From Acidimicrobiaceae bacterium (GTDB lineage: Bacteria; Actinomycetota; Acidimicrobiia; Acidimicrobiales; Ilumatobacteraceae), in assembly GCA_020637295.1 (NCBI GenBank), contig JACJWF010000006.1, positions 124,001 through 188,000 of the forward strand: a stretch of DNA of 64,000 nucleotides, read 5' to 3'. This document shows, in pieces, positions 19,401-25,699 of this stretch. The notes below the pieces were generated by a model, which worked only from the letters and a program-made list of their open reading frames with translations, did not search any database and was not told the DNA's origin. Position 1 is the first letter of the stretch. Each line of letters begins with the position of its first letter. The position numbers and the translations under genes are program-made.

Positions 19401-20533
19401 ACGTGACGCCGCCCACCGTGACCATCAACCAGGGGGCCTCGCAGGCCGACCCGACGGGCAGCCCGTCGATCGTGTTCGACGTGGTGTTCAGCGAGGCCGT
19501 CAGCGGCTTCGCCACGGGTGACGTCACCCTCGGCGGCACGGCCGGCGCCACCACTGCCGTCGTCAGCGGCGGGCCGACCTCGTACACCGTCACGGTGTCC
19601 GGCATGACCCAGACCGGCACGGTCACCGCCTCGATCGGGGCCATCGTCTGCGTCGACCTGGCGAACAACCCGAACCAGGCGTCGACCAGCACCGACAACA
19701 CGGTGACGTTCAATCTGCCGGCTGGTGATGTCACCCCGCCGTCGGTGGCCATCGACCAGGCGCCGGCACAGGCCGACCCCACGTCGGTGAGCCCCGTGGT
19801 GTTCGTGGCCGTGTTCAGCGAGCCGGTGGCCGGCTTCGGCGACGGCGACGTGATCCTCGGCGGCACCGCCGGCGCCACCACCGCGGTGGTGTCGGGCGGC
19901 CCGTCGAGCTACACGGTGACGGTGTCGGGCATGACCCAGTCGGGCACAGTGATCGCCTCGATCGGCGCCGGTGCCGCCACCGATGCGGCGCTGAACCCGA
20001 GCCTGGCGTCCACCAGCACGGACAACACGGTGGCGTTCGTCTTCAGCATCGCCATCAGCACCCCGGGCGGGCAGGTCAGCATCTCGGCGACCGGCGGCGA
20101 GCTGATCTCGTTCACCACGGCATCACCCAGCCCTGCGCTGCCGCCTGGCTTCACCGCCCCATACGGGATGCTGAACTTCTCGGCCTCCACCACGCCGGGC
20201 GGCTACGTCACGTTCGTACTCACCCTGCCGGCGCCCGTGGTGGACTACCTGAAGCTGGTGGGCAGCACATGGGCGTCGTTCACGTGGGACGGCAGCACCG
20301 GCTTCCAGATCAACGGCAACACCGTGTCGGTCACCATCCAGGACAACGGGCGCGGCGACGCGGACCCGACCGTCGGCGTGGTGGCCGACCCGGGCATGCC
20401 GGTGCTGCGCAGCGGCACCATCCCGGTGACCGGCTCCGGCAGCGAGGTGCCCCTGCGTCTCGCGACGCTGGTGCTGCTGCTCGGTGCGTCGCTGTGGCTG
20501 GCCACCCGCCCCCGCCGGGTGGCGCCGCGCTGA
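16448..20533 (+). CDS. Large exported surface protein with Ig-like repeats and sorting-like tail
   Basis: A 1361-residue protein. A signal sequence (RRRTFAALAAGAAVLGTVLV, cleavage near PTAAAG) is followed by a unique beta-rich region to about residue 550. A degenerate repeat and then five well-conserved repeats of roughly 105 residues follow, each built on SPIVFDVVFSEPVTGF, GGTAGATTAVVSGGP and VSGMTQTGTVTAS. They resemble bacterial Ig-like adhesin domains. The C-terminal domain (LKLVGSTWASFTWDG) resembles choice-of-anchor modules. The tail is IPVTG at 1325-1329, a hydrophobic stretch, then RPRR, like a sortase signal with Ile in place of Leu. Probably a wall-anchored adhesin or stalk. One repeat has IVCVDLANN where the others have no Cys. 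Confidence 0.87.
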   Translation: MTGIIHIGSVVGARRRTFAALAAGAAVLGTVLVTSLQPTAAAGTPTMTAPGRIYPTVDTVYPFAGSDGISGDAAVLSVSGMDDTGCDPNSGNGYDTTSCPRVQMDLNASTGGLLFMANLTGVNLDADPEYEIFTHNDGAVINQITDPLGGPSQVIHLNGTQAQLNNALQDLEFQPAAGYEERQTDDGLLPRLTSVAVQGGVSPGASDTKYTYIKIEGTNDGPTLSAPATAVDAAAGASTDLNDEVSVVDPEMCNFTICGNPYTDPGLVEGDDEMLLVAWLAESSCGDFNLRGGVFTTLGGPALANVHTLLTDVSGADLEADQAAAIEASISPTALALDLSAQAGGPLSDNTVFAAIGDLDEVRYALSTITFNAPADDAVCNLNITVSDLGNNGAPLSYVGSQIGGSESPQPGYEVPDAKGDTTSVTFNVKDSHPGVTIDQALPTLPGVAAGPNSPGAFTVTFDDAIEPGSFDTGDLSLSTSSASGPALGVLVPVTPGLVYTVPVTATGDGTLTLEFTGTVCAAGHGTSSCDSGFDNDPPTYDDNEIDWDQTGPDVAIAIAPGQGNPTSTSPIQFEVTIGESLTTAPVQLTSADIDITGTAGGTLVANVTQPDPLDLTTFLVSISGMTTGGTVSAEVKANAIVDLALNGNAASGTATVTWQDVDTTDPTVTIDLHSGQADPTNASPIVFDAVFSEQVTGFVDSDIVLGGTAGATTAVVAGGPQNYTITVTGMSQTGTVTVTFATGAAEDGATNPSEAPILAQNSVEYDIDAPTVTIEQGGSQADPTSVSPIVFDVVFSEPVTGFTNADVTLGGTAGATTAVVAGGPTSYTVQVSGMTQTGTVTASLAAGIAQDGATNANLASSSGDATVQYNQPLVDNTPPMVTIDQGGSQADPTSVSPIVFDVVFSEPVTGFATGDVTLGGTAGATTAVVSGGPTTFTVQVSGMTQPGTVTASLAAGVAQDLATNASLASTSTDNSVQYNQPAGDVTPPTVTINQGASQADPTGSPSIVFDVVFSEAVSGFATGDVTLGGTAGATTAVVSGGPTSYTVTVSGMTQTGTVTASIGAIVCVDLANNPNQASTSTDNTVTFNLPAGDVTPPSVAIDQAPAQADPTSVSPVVFVAVFSEPVAGFGDGDVILGGTAGATTAVVSGGPSSYTVTVSGMTQSGTVIASIGAGAATDAALNPSLASTSTDNTVAFVFSIAISTPGGQVSISATGGELISFTTASPSPALPPGFTAPYGMLNFSASTTPGGYVTFVLTLPAPVVDYLKLVGSTWASFTWDGSTGFQINGNTVSVTIQDNGRGDADPTVGVVADPGMPVLRSGTIPVTGSGSEVPLRLATLVLLLGASLWLATRPRRVAPR
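18442..20040 (+). repeat. Five tandem ~105-codon repeats within surface-protein gene
   Basis: Copies begin near 18442, 18755, 19080, 19408 and 19734, with spacing of roughly 313-330 bp. Near-identical DNA blocks such as GGCACCGCCGGCGCCACCAC recur in most copies. Similarity at the DNA level, not only protein, suggests recent expansion or gene conversion. Confidence 0.85.
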
Positions 20534-20552
20534 CGGCACATGGCCGACCGCT

Positions 20553-20584
20553 CCGGCGGGTGGGTGGAAGCACCTTCCCGCCGG
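20553..20584. terminator. Hairpin between convergent surface-protein and hydrolase genes
   Basis: CCGGCGGG (20553-20560) pairs with CCCGCCGG (20577-20584). It lies in the short gap between two convergent stops, extending to six bases before the leftward one, consistent with bidirectional termination. Confidence 0.45.
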
Positions 20585-20590
20585 GGCTGG

Positions 20591-21145
20591 TCAGCCGTCG
20601 AACGTCACATCCGCTGTCTGTACCGCACCGGCGGTGCGGCCCGGCGCGGTCTGGTACTTCCAGTACAGGTTGGTGTGGGCGATCACCAGCTCCGGCGGGG
20701 GTGCACCCCACTCGCTGAGGTCCTCGGTGGTGTGGGCGTCGCTGACCAGCGTGACGTCGTAGCCACGCACGAACGCGCCGTGCAGGGTGGAACGGATGCA
20801 CGCGTCGGTCTGCGCGCCGGCGACGATCAGCCGGCCGACGCCCAGTTCGGCCAGGACGGCTTCGAGGTCGGTGGCCTCGAACGAGTCGCCGTAGTGCTTG
20901 TGCACCACGGGCTCGCCGTCGCCCCGGTCCAGCTCGGGCACGTACTCCCACGCCTCGCTGCCCTCCACCAACTGCTCGTCGGCATGCTGCACCCACACCA
21001 CGGCGGCGCCGTCGGCACGGGCGCGGGCCACCAGTGTGTTGATGTTGGCCACCACCTCATCACGGCCGGGAGCACCGGCGACCACCCCGTTCTGGACGTC
21101 GACGATGACGAGTGCTGTGTTCGGGCGGTCGGCAAGGGTGGTCAT
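20591..21145 (-). CDS. Isochorismatase-family cysteine hydrolase
   Basis: A 184-residue protein starting MTTLADRPNTALVIVDVQ. The catalytic triad can be read: Asp in VIVDVQNGV, Lys in VVHKHYGDSF and Cys in GAQTDACIRSTLHGAFVRG. The segment after the nucleophile (VTLVSDAHTTEDLSEWG) is also typical. Members hydrolyse isochorismate, nicotinamide, ureidoacrylate or carbamoylsarcosine. Context gives no hint as to which. The reading frame stays open upstream to 21370, but that part reads like a remnant of another gene, so ATG 21145 is preferred. Confidence 0.87.
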   Translation of the reverse strand: MTTLADRPNTALVIVDVQNGVVAGAPGRDEVVANINTLVARARADGAAVVWVQHADEQLVEGSEAWEYVPELDRGDGEPVVHKHYGDSFEATDLEAVLAELGVGRLIVAGAQTDACIRSTLHGAFVRGYDVTLVSDAHTTEDLSEWGAPPPELVIAHTNLYWKYQTAPGRTAGAVQTADVTFDG

Positions 21146-21552
21146 GGCGGCACCGTAGCCCGCAATCCACCGTCGCCATTTCGGGCGGGCCTGCTCGTAG
21201 GCAGTGTGGATCGCGCCGGCCCGTGCATCGAGGCGCTCGCTGAGCCACGTTTCCGGCCGGAGATCCAGGCGTTGATGGTCTCCACGTCGCTGGCACCGAC
21301 GTTCTTGCTGACATAGTCGATGAGGCGACACATGAGGCCGTTGGTCTTCCGGTGCGACCAGGACGCCCACACCTGTACCGCCGACAACGCCTCACGAGCC
21401 CAGGCCTTCAGCTCCGTATCGATCACGGCCTGCGCCTTGGCATCGATGCCACCCGACTCGTTGGAGGTCCAGCCGTCGAGCACGTCGCGGGCGTGTGACA
21501 GCTCACAACGACCTCTGGGTAGCTGCGACAGCGCTTCACCTTCAGGTGCCAC
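21146..21552 (-). pseudogene. Possible frameshifted gene remnant beside tRNA-Val
   Basis: Two segments in different frames read like one broken protein. One contains IDTELKAWAREALSAVQVWA and GLMCRLIDYVSKNVGASDVE. The other, from about 21265 down to 21146, contains ETWLSERLDARAGAIHTAYE and QARPKWRRWIAGYGAA. Both use codons like those of real genes and neither has a convincing start. The frame appears to switch near 21245-21270. I do not recognise the family. Base composition is more mixed than in neighbours, and it lies next to a tRNA 3' end, a common site for integration scars. Confidence 0.3.
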
Positions 21553-21635
21553 TCGTCACGGCCGACCGAGTCTTCGAAGGAGTTCCTCGGCTCGCGACAC
21601 TGCCCGCAGGGGGAAGCTGATACCCGGAAACAGAC

Positions 21636-21660
21636 GTCTGTTGTGAGATTCACAACAGAC
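21636..21660 (-). terminator. Terminator of tRNA-Val
   Basis: On the minus strand GTCTGTTGTG pairs perfectly with CACAACAGAC (10 bp) around a 5-base loop, followed by GTCTGTTTCC. It begins three bases after the tRNA discriminator base. Confidence 0.75.
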
Positions 21661-21663
21661 GAG

Positions 21664-21736
21664 TGGGCGCAGAGGGACTCGAACCCCCGACCTATGCCTT
21701 GTAAGGGCAGTGCTCTACCAACTGAGCTATACGCCC
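21664..21736 (-). tRNA. tRNA-Val (anticodon UAC)
   Basis: A 73-base cloverleaf on the minus strand. Acceptor GGGCGTA pairs with TGCGCCC, discriminator A. The D-arm is AGCTCAGTTGGTAGAGC, the anticodon arm GCCCTTACAAGGC with TAC, and the T-arm GGGGGTTCGAGTCCC. No CCA is encoded. Confidence 0.95.
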
Positions 21737-21760
21737 GCAGAGCGGGAAGCCGAGCCTACC

Positions 21761-21829
21761 GCCGCCCATCCAGGCCCGTCCCCGCCGCCCATCCAGGCCC
21801 GTCCCCGCCGCCCATCCAGGCCCGTCCCC
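21761..21829. repeat. Three perfect 23-bp tandem repeats
   Basis: The unit starting GCCGCCCATCCAGGCCCGTC occurs at 21761, 21784 and 21807 without mismatch. It lies 25 bp upstream of the tRNA-Val gene in a non-coding gap. Confidence 0.9.
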
Positions 21830-21861
21830 GCCCCCTCCCGGGCCCATCCCCTCCCCTCCCA

Positions 21862-21922
21862 CCCCGAACTTGTCGCGGCCCGACCACGAATTTCTCCGGC
21901 CACGGCCGCGACAACTTCGGGG
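21862..21922. repeat. 19-bp inverted repeat with one mismatch
   Basis: CCCCGAACTTGTCGCGGCC (21862-21880) faces GGCCGCGACAACTTCGGGG (21904-21922); one base differs. The 23-base centre includes AATTTCTCC. It could terminate the leftward phosphatase gene or be a small mobile palindromic element. Confidence 0.7.
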
Positions 21923-22022
21923 GAAGGGCGGGGCACGGGGCGGGCGCGGGCGGGCGCGTTCAGATGCGGCGGGGGGCGCGTTCAGGGGCGCGAGGGCGCA
22001 CGCCCCGCCGCGCGGCCGGGGT

Positions 22023-22769
22023 TCAGGGGCGGCGGGCCGCGACGAGCGACTCGAGGAGCTCGGGCGTGGCCGCGGCCAGGACGGTGCGGCGGGAGGTGTG
22101 ATCCAGCGTGACCAGATCGTCGCCGTGCAGCTCGGTCGTCACGACACCGGCCTCGTGGCAGATCAGCACGGAGGCCAGGTAATCCCACACCCCGTGGGCC
22201 GGTGGGTCCACGCAGTCCACGTAGCCATCCAGCACCCCTGCCGCCACCAGGCACAGGTCCAACGCGACGGCGCCGAAGACGCGGCTCTGGCGGTAGCCGA
22301 GCGGGCGCGGCGGCAGGCCGTTGAGGCCGACGATCGACTCCCCCACCTCCCGGCAGCCGGAGCCCTGCAGGCGCACGCCGTCGCACCACGCGCCCTCGCC
22401 GCGCACGGCCCAGTAGCGCACACCACTGGCCTGGTTGACCACCAGCGCCGCGGCCGGGCCGTGGGCGTCCACCAGGCACTGGGCGGTGGCGAACCAGGGC
22501 ACGCCGCGAGCGGCGTTGGTGGAGCCGTCGATCGGGTCGATGACCACCACCTCGCCGGTGCCGGCGGCCCCGACCTCGAAGCCACTCTCCTCCGACAACA
22601 CGCCCACACCGGCCCGGCGCAGCACGCCGAGCGCTGCCTCGTCGGCCACCAGATCGAGCGCGTACTGGCCGTCGCGCAGCCCGCTGGGGCCGAAGTCGCG
22701 CACCCCGGCGAAGGCTGCGGCCACGGTGTCGGCAACGGTGTGGAGCAGGTCCAATCGGTCGGGGTTCAT
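22023..22769 (-). CDS. Inositol-monophosphatase-family phosphatase
   Basis: A 248-residue Mg-dependent phosphatase. Metal-ligand motifs are present: GVGVLSEESGFE (SEES Glu), VVIDPIDGSTNAARGVPWFA (DPIDGT-type Asp/Ile/Asp), and PPAHGVWDYLASVLICHEAG (WD motif). Substrates could be inositol phosphates, histidinol phosphate or PAP. A HisN role is possible because no histidinol phosphatase was noted with the his genes in this window, but it lies 35 kb away. Start MNPDRLDLLHT. The divergent gene begins 56 bp away. Confidence 0.88.
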   Translation of the reverse strand: MNPDRLDLLHTVADTVAAAFAGVRDFGPSGLRDGQYALDLVADEAALGVLRRAGVGVLSEESGFEVGAAGTGEVVVIDPIDGSTNAARGVPWFATAQCLVDAHGPAAALVVNQASGVRYWAVRGEGAWCDGVRLQGSGCREVGESIVGLNGLPPRPLGYRQSRVFGAVALDLCLVAAGVLDGYVDCVDPPAHGVWDYLASVLICHEAGVVTTELHGDDLVTLDHTSRRTVLAAATPELLESLVAARRP

Positions 22770-22825
22770 CGCCCTCGCACGGTAGTGTCGCTGGCAGCCG
22801 CCCGCCTCACCCCTGAAAGGACTCC

Positions 22826-23395
22826 GTGGCCGTCATCGATGTCGCCGGATTCGTCGCCGACCTCAAGGGTCATGCGGTCGACCACGGCTTCCACGTGCAC
22901 GACGAGCGCCATTTCGTGGAGACCTACTCCCTCCGCCAGCTGTGGGAGGTCGACCTCCACCCGGAGGAAGCGTGCAGCGGCCCCATCGACCTGCACCTGT
23001 CGCTGGAGGTGGACCCACGGGCCCTCCTCGGCTTCGAGGACGAGGTGCTGAAGCTGGAGGACCCGGAGGACGACCCGCCCACCGGGTTCACCTTCCCCCT
23101 GCTGTTCACCTGGACGCTCCCGCCGCTGCCCCACCCGCCGGACCTGCTGGTGCTTGCCACCGAGCTGGCCGGTGTCGGCGGCATCAGCTTGCCGGTGGAG
23201 GTCTCGGCGATCGACAGCTTCGCCTCCGTCACCGACGCGCCGGAGCGCAGCCTCAGCATGGTGGCCCGCATCCCCATCGACCTCGCCGACGTCTACCTGG
23301 CCAACGACAAGCCGTTCTGCGACACGCTGGACCGCTGCCGGGACATCAGCCTGTTCTTGCTCGAGCGAGCCGACCTGTGGCTCGGCGAGGACTGA
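22826..23395 (+). CDS. Conserved hypothetical protein
   Basis: A 189-residue acidic protein starting at GTG 22826 (VAVIDVAGFVADLKGHAVDH), with GAAAGGA upstream. No family was recognised. It is mostly mixed alpha/beta with Pro-rich loops (DPEDDPPTGFTFPLLF, WTLPPLPHPPDLL) and no signal peptide or membrane segment. Codon use is strongly that of a real gene. The following small gene starts 97 bp downstream on the same strand. Confidence 0.75.
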   Translation: MAVIDVAGFVADLKGHAVDHGFHVHDERHFVETYSLRQLWEVDLHPEEACSGPIDLHLSLEVDPRALLGFEDEVLKLEDPEDDPPTGFTFPLLFTWTLPPLPHPPDLLVLATELAGVGGISLPVEVSAIDSFASVTDAPERSLSMVARIPIDLADVYLANDKPFCDTLDRCRDISLFLLERADLWLGED

Positions 23396-23492
23396 ACCCG
23401 GCCACCGCACCCTTCGCATCCTCTCTCCACCCTCCGTTCATCCATCCACCCCAGCCCATCTGATCCGAAGCCCACCACCGAAAGGCACCGTC

Positions 23493-23792
23493 ATGCGAGT
23501 GAGCGAACTGATCGACATGTTGAAGGACCAGCCACCGGACGCCGAGGTGGAACTGGCCATCGTCGCCCCGGTGAACGAGGACGATGACGAGGACATCACC
23601 GTCGACCGCTACTCCATCGAGGGCATGCTGCCCTGGCAGGACGAGGACGACGACGGCAACGAGGAGGAGTTGGTCATCTGGCTGGTGGGCGGCGAGGACG
23701 ACGACGTGGACGCCTTCCTCGATGCCATCGAGGAGCAACAGGCCCACGACCACGACCACGACCACGGCGACGGCCACCACCATCACCACTGA
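23493..23792 (+). CDS. Small acidic protein with histidine-rich C-terminus
   Basis: A 99-residue protein, MRVSELIDMLKDQPPDAEVE onward, with GAAAGGCACC just upstream. The first part resembles short domains in which an SELIDMLK helix precedes a VELAIVAP strand. The middle is very acidic. The final fifteen residues are HDHDHDHGDGHHHHH, an encoded metal-binding-type tail similar to those of nickel or zinc chaperones. No enzyme motif is seen. Role unknown; metal storage or delivery is a guess. Confidence 0.78.
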   Translation: MRVSELIDMLKDQPPDAEVELAIVAPVNEDDDEDITVDRYSIEGMLPWQDEDDDGNEEELVIWLVGGEDDDVDAFLDAIEEQQAHDHDHDHGDGHHHHH

Positions 23793-23813
23793 GCGACGCG
23801 ACGGCGGGTTGGC

Positions 23814-25127
23814 TCAGCCGCCGCCGGAACGGCCCGCGGCAGGCACGAACGCGGGATGGGTGGCCACCCGTTGTGTGGTGTAGATGCCGCGGTGCGACGA
23901 GAAGATGTAGGCCACGACGCAGGCAATGGCGAACAGCGCCACGGCGTCCCCGCCGAACAGCTCCACGCCCATGATCGTGCAGGCCAGCGGCGTGTTGGTG
24001 GCGCCGGCAAACACCGCGACGAACCCGATGCCCGCCATCAACGGGATCGGCACATCGAGCAGCCGACCCATCGTCACCCCCAGCGTTGCGCCGATGACGA
24101 ACAGGGGCGTCACCTCACCGCCGGGAAAGCCGGTGCCCACGGTGACAGCCGTGAACACGATCTTCCAGGCGAATGCCATCGCCACGATGCCCGCCCCACC
24201 AGCGGTGGCCCCGGCAGCAAGCGGCAGCGACAGGCCGAGGTAGTCGCGGGTGCCGGCCAACTCCATCAGGGCCAGCACCACCAGACCGCCGGCCAGCGGG
24301 CGCAACGGGGGCCAGCGGAGGAACCGGCCGGCGGAGTGCTTCACCGCGTGGGTGAGCGCCACGAACGCCAGGCTGGCGAGACCGAACGCCAGCCCGGCGA
24401 CGGCTACCTTGGCGGCCAGCGCAGCCGTGAGCTCCACGTCGAGGCGGGGCTGGACGGCGTGGTGCACGCCGAGGCCGCGGACCACCAGGTCGCCCACCAG
24501 CGACGCCGCCAGCGCAGGCGCCAGCGCCTCGTAGCGCACCCGCCCGATGGCCTGCACCTCCAGGCCGAACACGCACCCGGCGATGGGCACACCGAACACG
24601 GCGCCGAAGCCGCCGGAGATGGCGGCGATCAGCATCAGCCGGCGATCCTCCCGGTTGAGGCGGGCCAGTCGTGACACGGCGTCGGTGAGGCTGCCGGACA
24701 TCTGGATGGCAGTGCCCTCACGGCCCGCCGACCCTCCGAGAATGTGGGTGACTACGGTGCCGCCGAACACCAGCGGCGCCAGGCGGCGAGGCACCCAGGC
24801 GACCGGATCGTGGATCTCCTCGATGATGAGGGAGTTGCCGCCACCCGACCGCCCGCCGAGGTAGTGGTACACCAGCCCGACGGCCAGACCGCCAGCAGGC
24901 AGCAGCCAGACCAACCAACCATTGGTCACACGGGTGTCCGTGGCCCAGCGCAACGCCTCAAGGAAGCCGGCGGACGACAGGCCGGCCAGCACACCCACCA
25001 CCGCGCCCATCGCCACCCAGCGAACGAGGTGCCCCACCAGGCGGGCCTGGGCGGCCAGGTTCGACCGCATCGCCGCGACGGTGGCTGCACCGGCGCGGCC
25101 AGGCTGCGGAGCGGTGGGGTCGGGCAT
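23814..25127 (-). CDS. ClC-family anion transporter resembling the fluoride (CLC-F) branch
   Basis: A 437-residue membrane protein with about ten helices. The usual ClC motif GSGIP is replaced by GGGNSLIIEEIHD. The gating-Glu region reads GGSAGREGTAIQMSGSL, not GREGP. The later motif is GTGFPGGEVTPLFVIGA. The Asn-containing first motif and GREGT match features known for CLC-F fluoride/proton antiporters, so fluoride export is likely but inferred. No crcB-type fluoride riboswitch was recognised in the 80 bp upstream. It is divergent from a MarR gene and a second, different ClC. Confidence 0.85.
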   Translation of the reverse strand: MPDPTAPQPGRAGAATVAAMRSNLAAQARLVGHLVRWVAMGAVVGVLAGLSSAGFLEALRWATDTRVTNGWLVWLLPAGGLAVGLVYHYLGGRSGGGNSLIIEEIHDPVAWVPRRLAPLVFGGTVVTHILGGSAGREGTAIQMSGSLTDAVSRLARLNREDRRLMLIAAISGGFGAVFGVPIAGCVFGLEVQAIGRVRYEALAPALAASLVGDLVVRGLGVHHAVQPRLDVELTAALAAKVAVAGLAFGLASLAFVALTHAVKHSAGRFLRWPPLRPLAGGLVVLALMELAGTRDYLGLSLPLAAGATAGGAGIVAMAFAWKIVFTAVTVGTGFPGGEVTPLFVIGATLGVTMGRLLDVPIPLMAGIGFVAVFAGATNTPLACTIMGVELFGGDAVALFAIACVVAYIFSSHRGIYTTQRVATHPAFVPAAGRSGGG

Positions 25128-25207
25128 CAGCGGGCCAGCGTATCCCCGCCGCCGGTTTCACCGGAATCTCCTGAGGAATCCGCCGGGGCCCGGAGGTAAC
25201 GTGCAGT

Positions 25208-25699
25208 GTGCAACAGTTGCAGGAGCCACGAACACCAGCAGCGCAGCTGGACGCGGTCACCGACGCACTTCTCTCGGCATCCCGTGGGCTGGTGGCGGTC
25301 GCCGCCCGCTCGCTCGGCGGGCTCGACGACGACGTGACCCTCCCCCAGTACCGTGCGCTCGTCGTCCTCGCCGTCCATGGCGACCAACAGGTCGGCCAGC
25401 TCGCCGAGGCGCTCGACGTCCACCCGTCCACGATGACCCGCATGTGCGACCGGCTGGTCCGCAAGGGGTTGGTCACCCGTCGCCGCTCTGCCGGCAGCCG
25501 CAGGGCCACCACCGTGTCACTCTCTCCTGCCGGCCAGGCCGTTGTGGACGCGGTGGTCACCGCCCGCCGTCGGGAGATCCGTCGCATCGTCCGACGCATC
25601 CCCGCGGACGCTCGCACCGCCGCCGTCGAGGCGCTCACCGCATTCGCCGACGCTGCCGGGGAAGAACTCACCTCCGGGTCCGAACTGGGGTGGTCATGA
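25208..25699 (+). CDS. MarR-family transcriptional regulator
   Basis: A 163-residue winged-helix protein from GTG 25208, with GGAGG about ten bases upstream. The helix-turn-helix core is VGQLAEALDVHPSTMTRMCD followed by RLVRKGLVTRRRSAGSRRAT and the wing VSLSPAGQ. MarR proteins usually repress neighbouring or self genes in response to small ligands. Its stop overlaps the start of a ClC gene (ATGA), so it probably controls that transporter. The palindrome TGCAAC-A-GTTGCA at 25209-25221 overlaps its own start. Confidence 0.9.
   Translation: MQQLQEPRTPAAQLDAVTDALLSASRGLVAVAARSLGGLDDDVTLPQYRALVVLAVHGDQQVGQLAEALDVHPSTMTRMCDRLVRKGLVTRRRSAGSRRATTVSLSPAGQAVVDAVVTARRREIRRIVRRIPADARTAAVEALTAFADAAGEELTSGSELGWS
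25209..25221. promoter_or_regulatory. Palindrome over MarR start codon
   Basis: TGCAAC and GTTGCA form a perfect 6-bp inverted repeat around one A. It covers the first codons of the regulator gene and could be its operator. MarR sites are often short palindromes, but 6+6 bp alone is weak evidence. Confidence 0.3.

Larger units (their letters stand above)
21737..22022. other. Non-coding gap upstream of tRNA-Val
   Basis: No credible gene. It holds the 23-bp tandem repeats, a long imperfect hairpin at 21862-21922 and a very GC-rich stretch in which GCGCGTTCAG occurs twice. Reading frames here lack normal codon use. Confidence 0.7.

Noticed and set aside
18442..20040. CRISPR-like periodic repeats
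   Set aside because: The period is over 300 bp and the reading frame is open throughout. These are protein-domain repeats.
25128..25207. Fluoride (crcB) riboswitch upstream of the CLC-F-like gene
   Set aside because: I looked for the conserved core on the minus strand and did not find it. A covariance-model search would be decisive.
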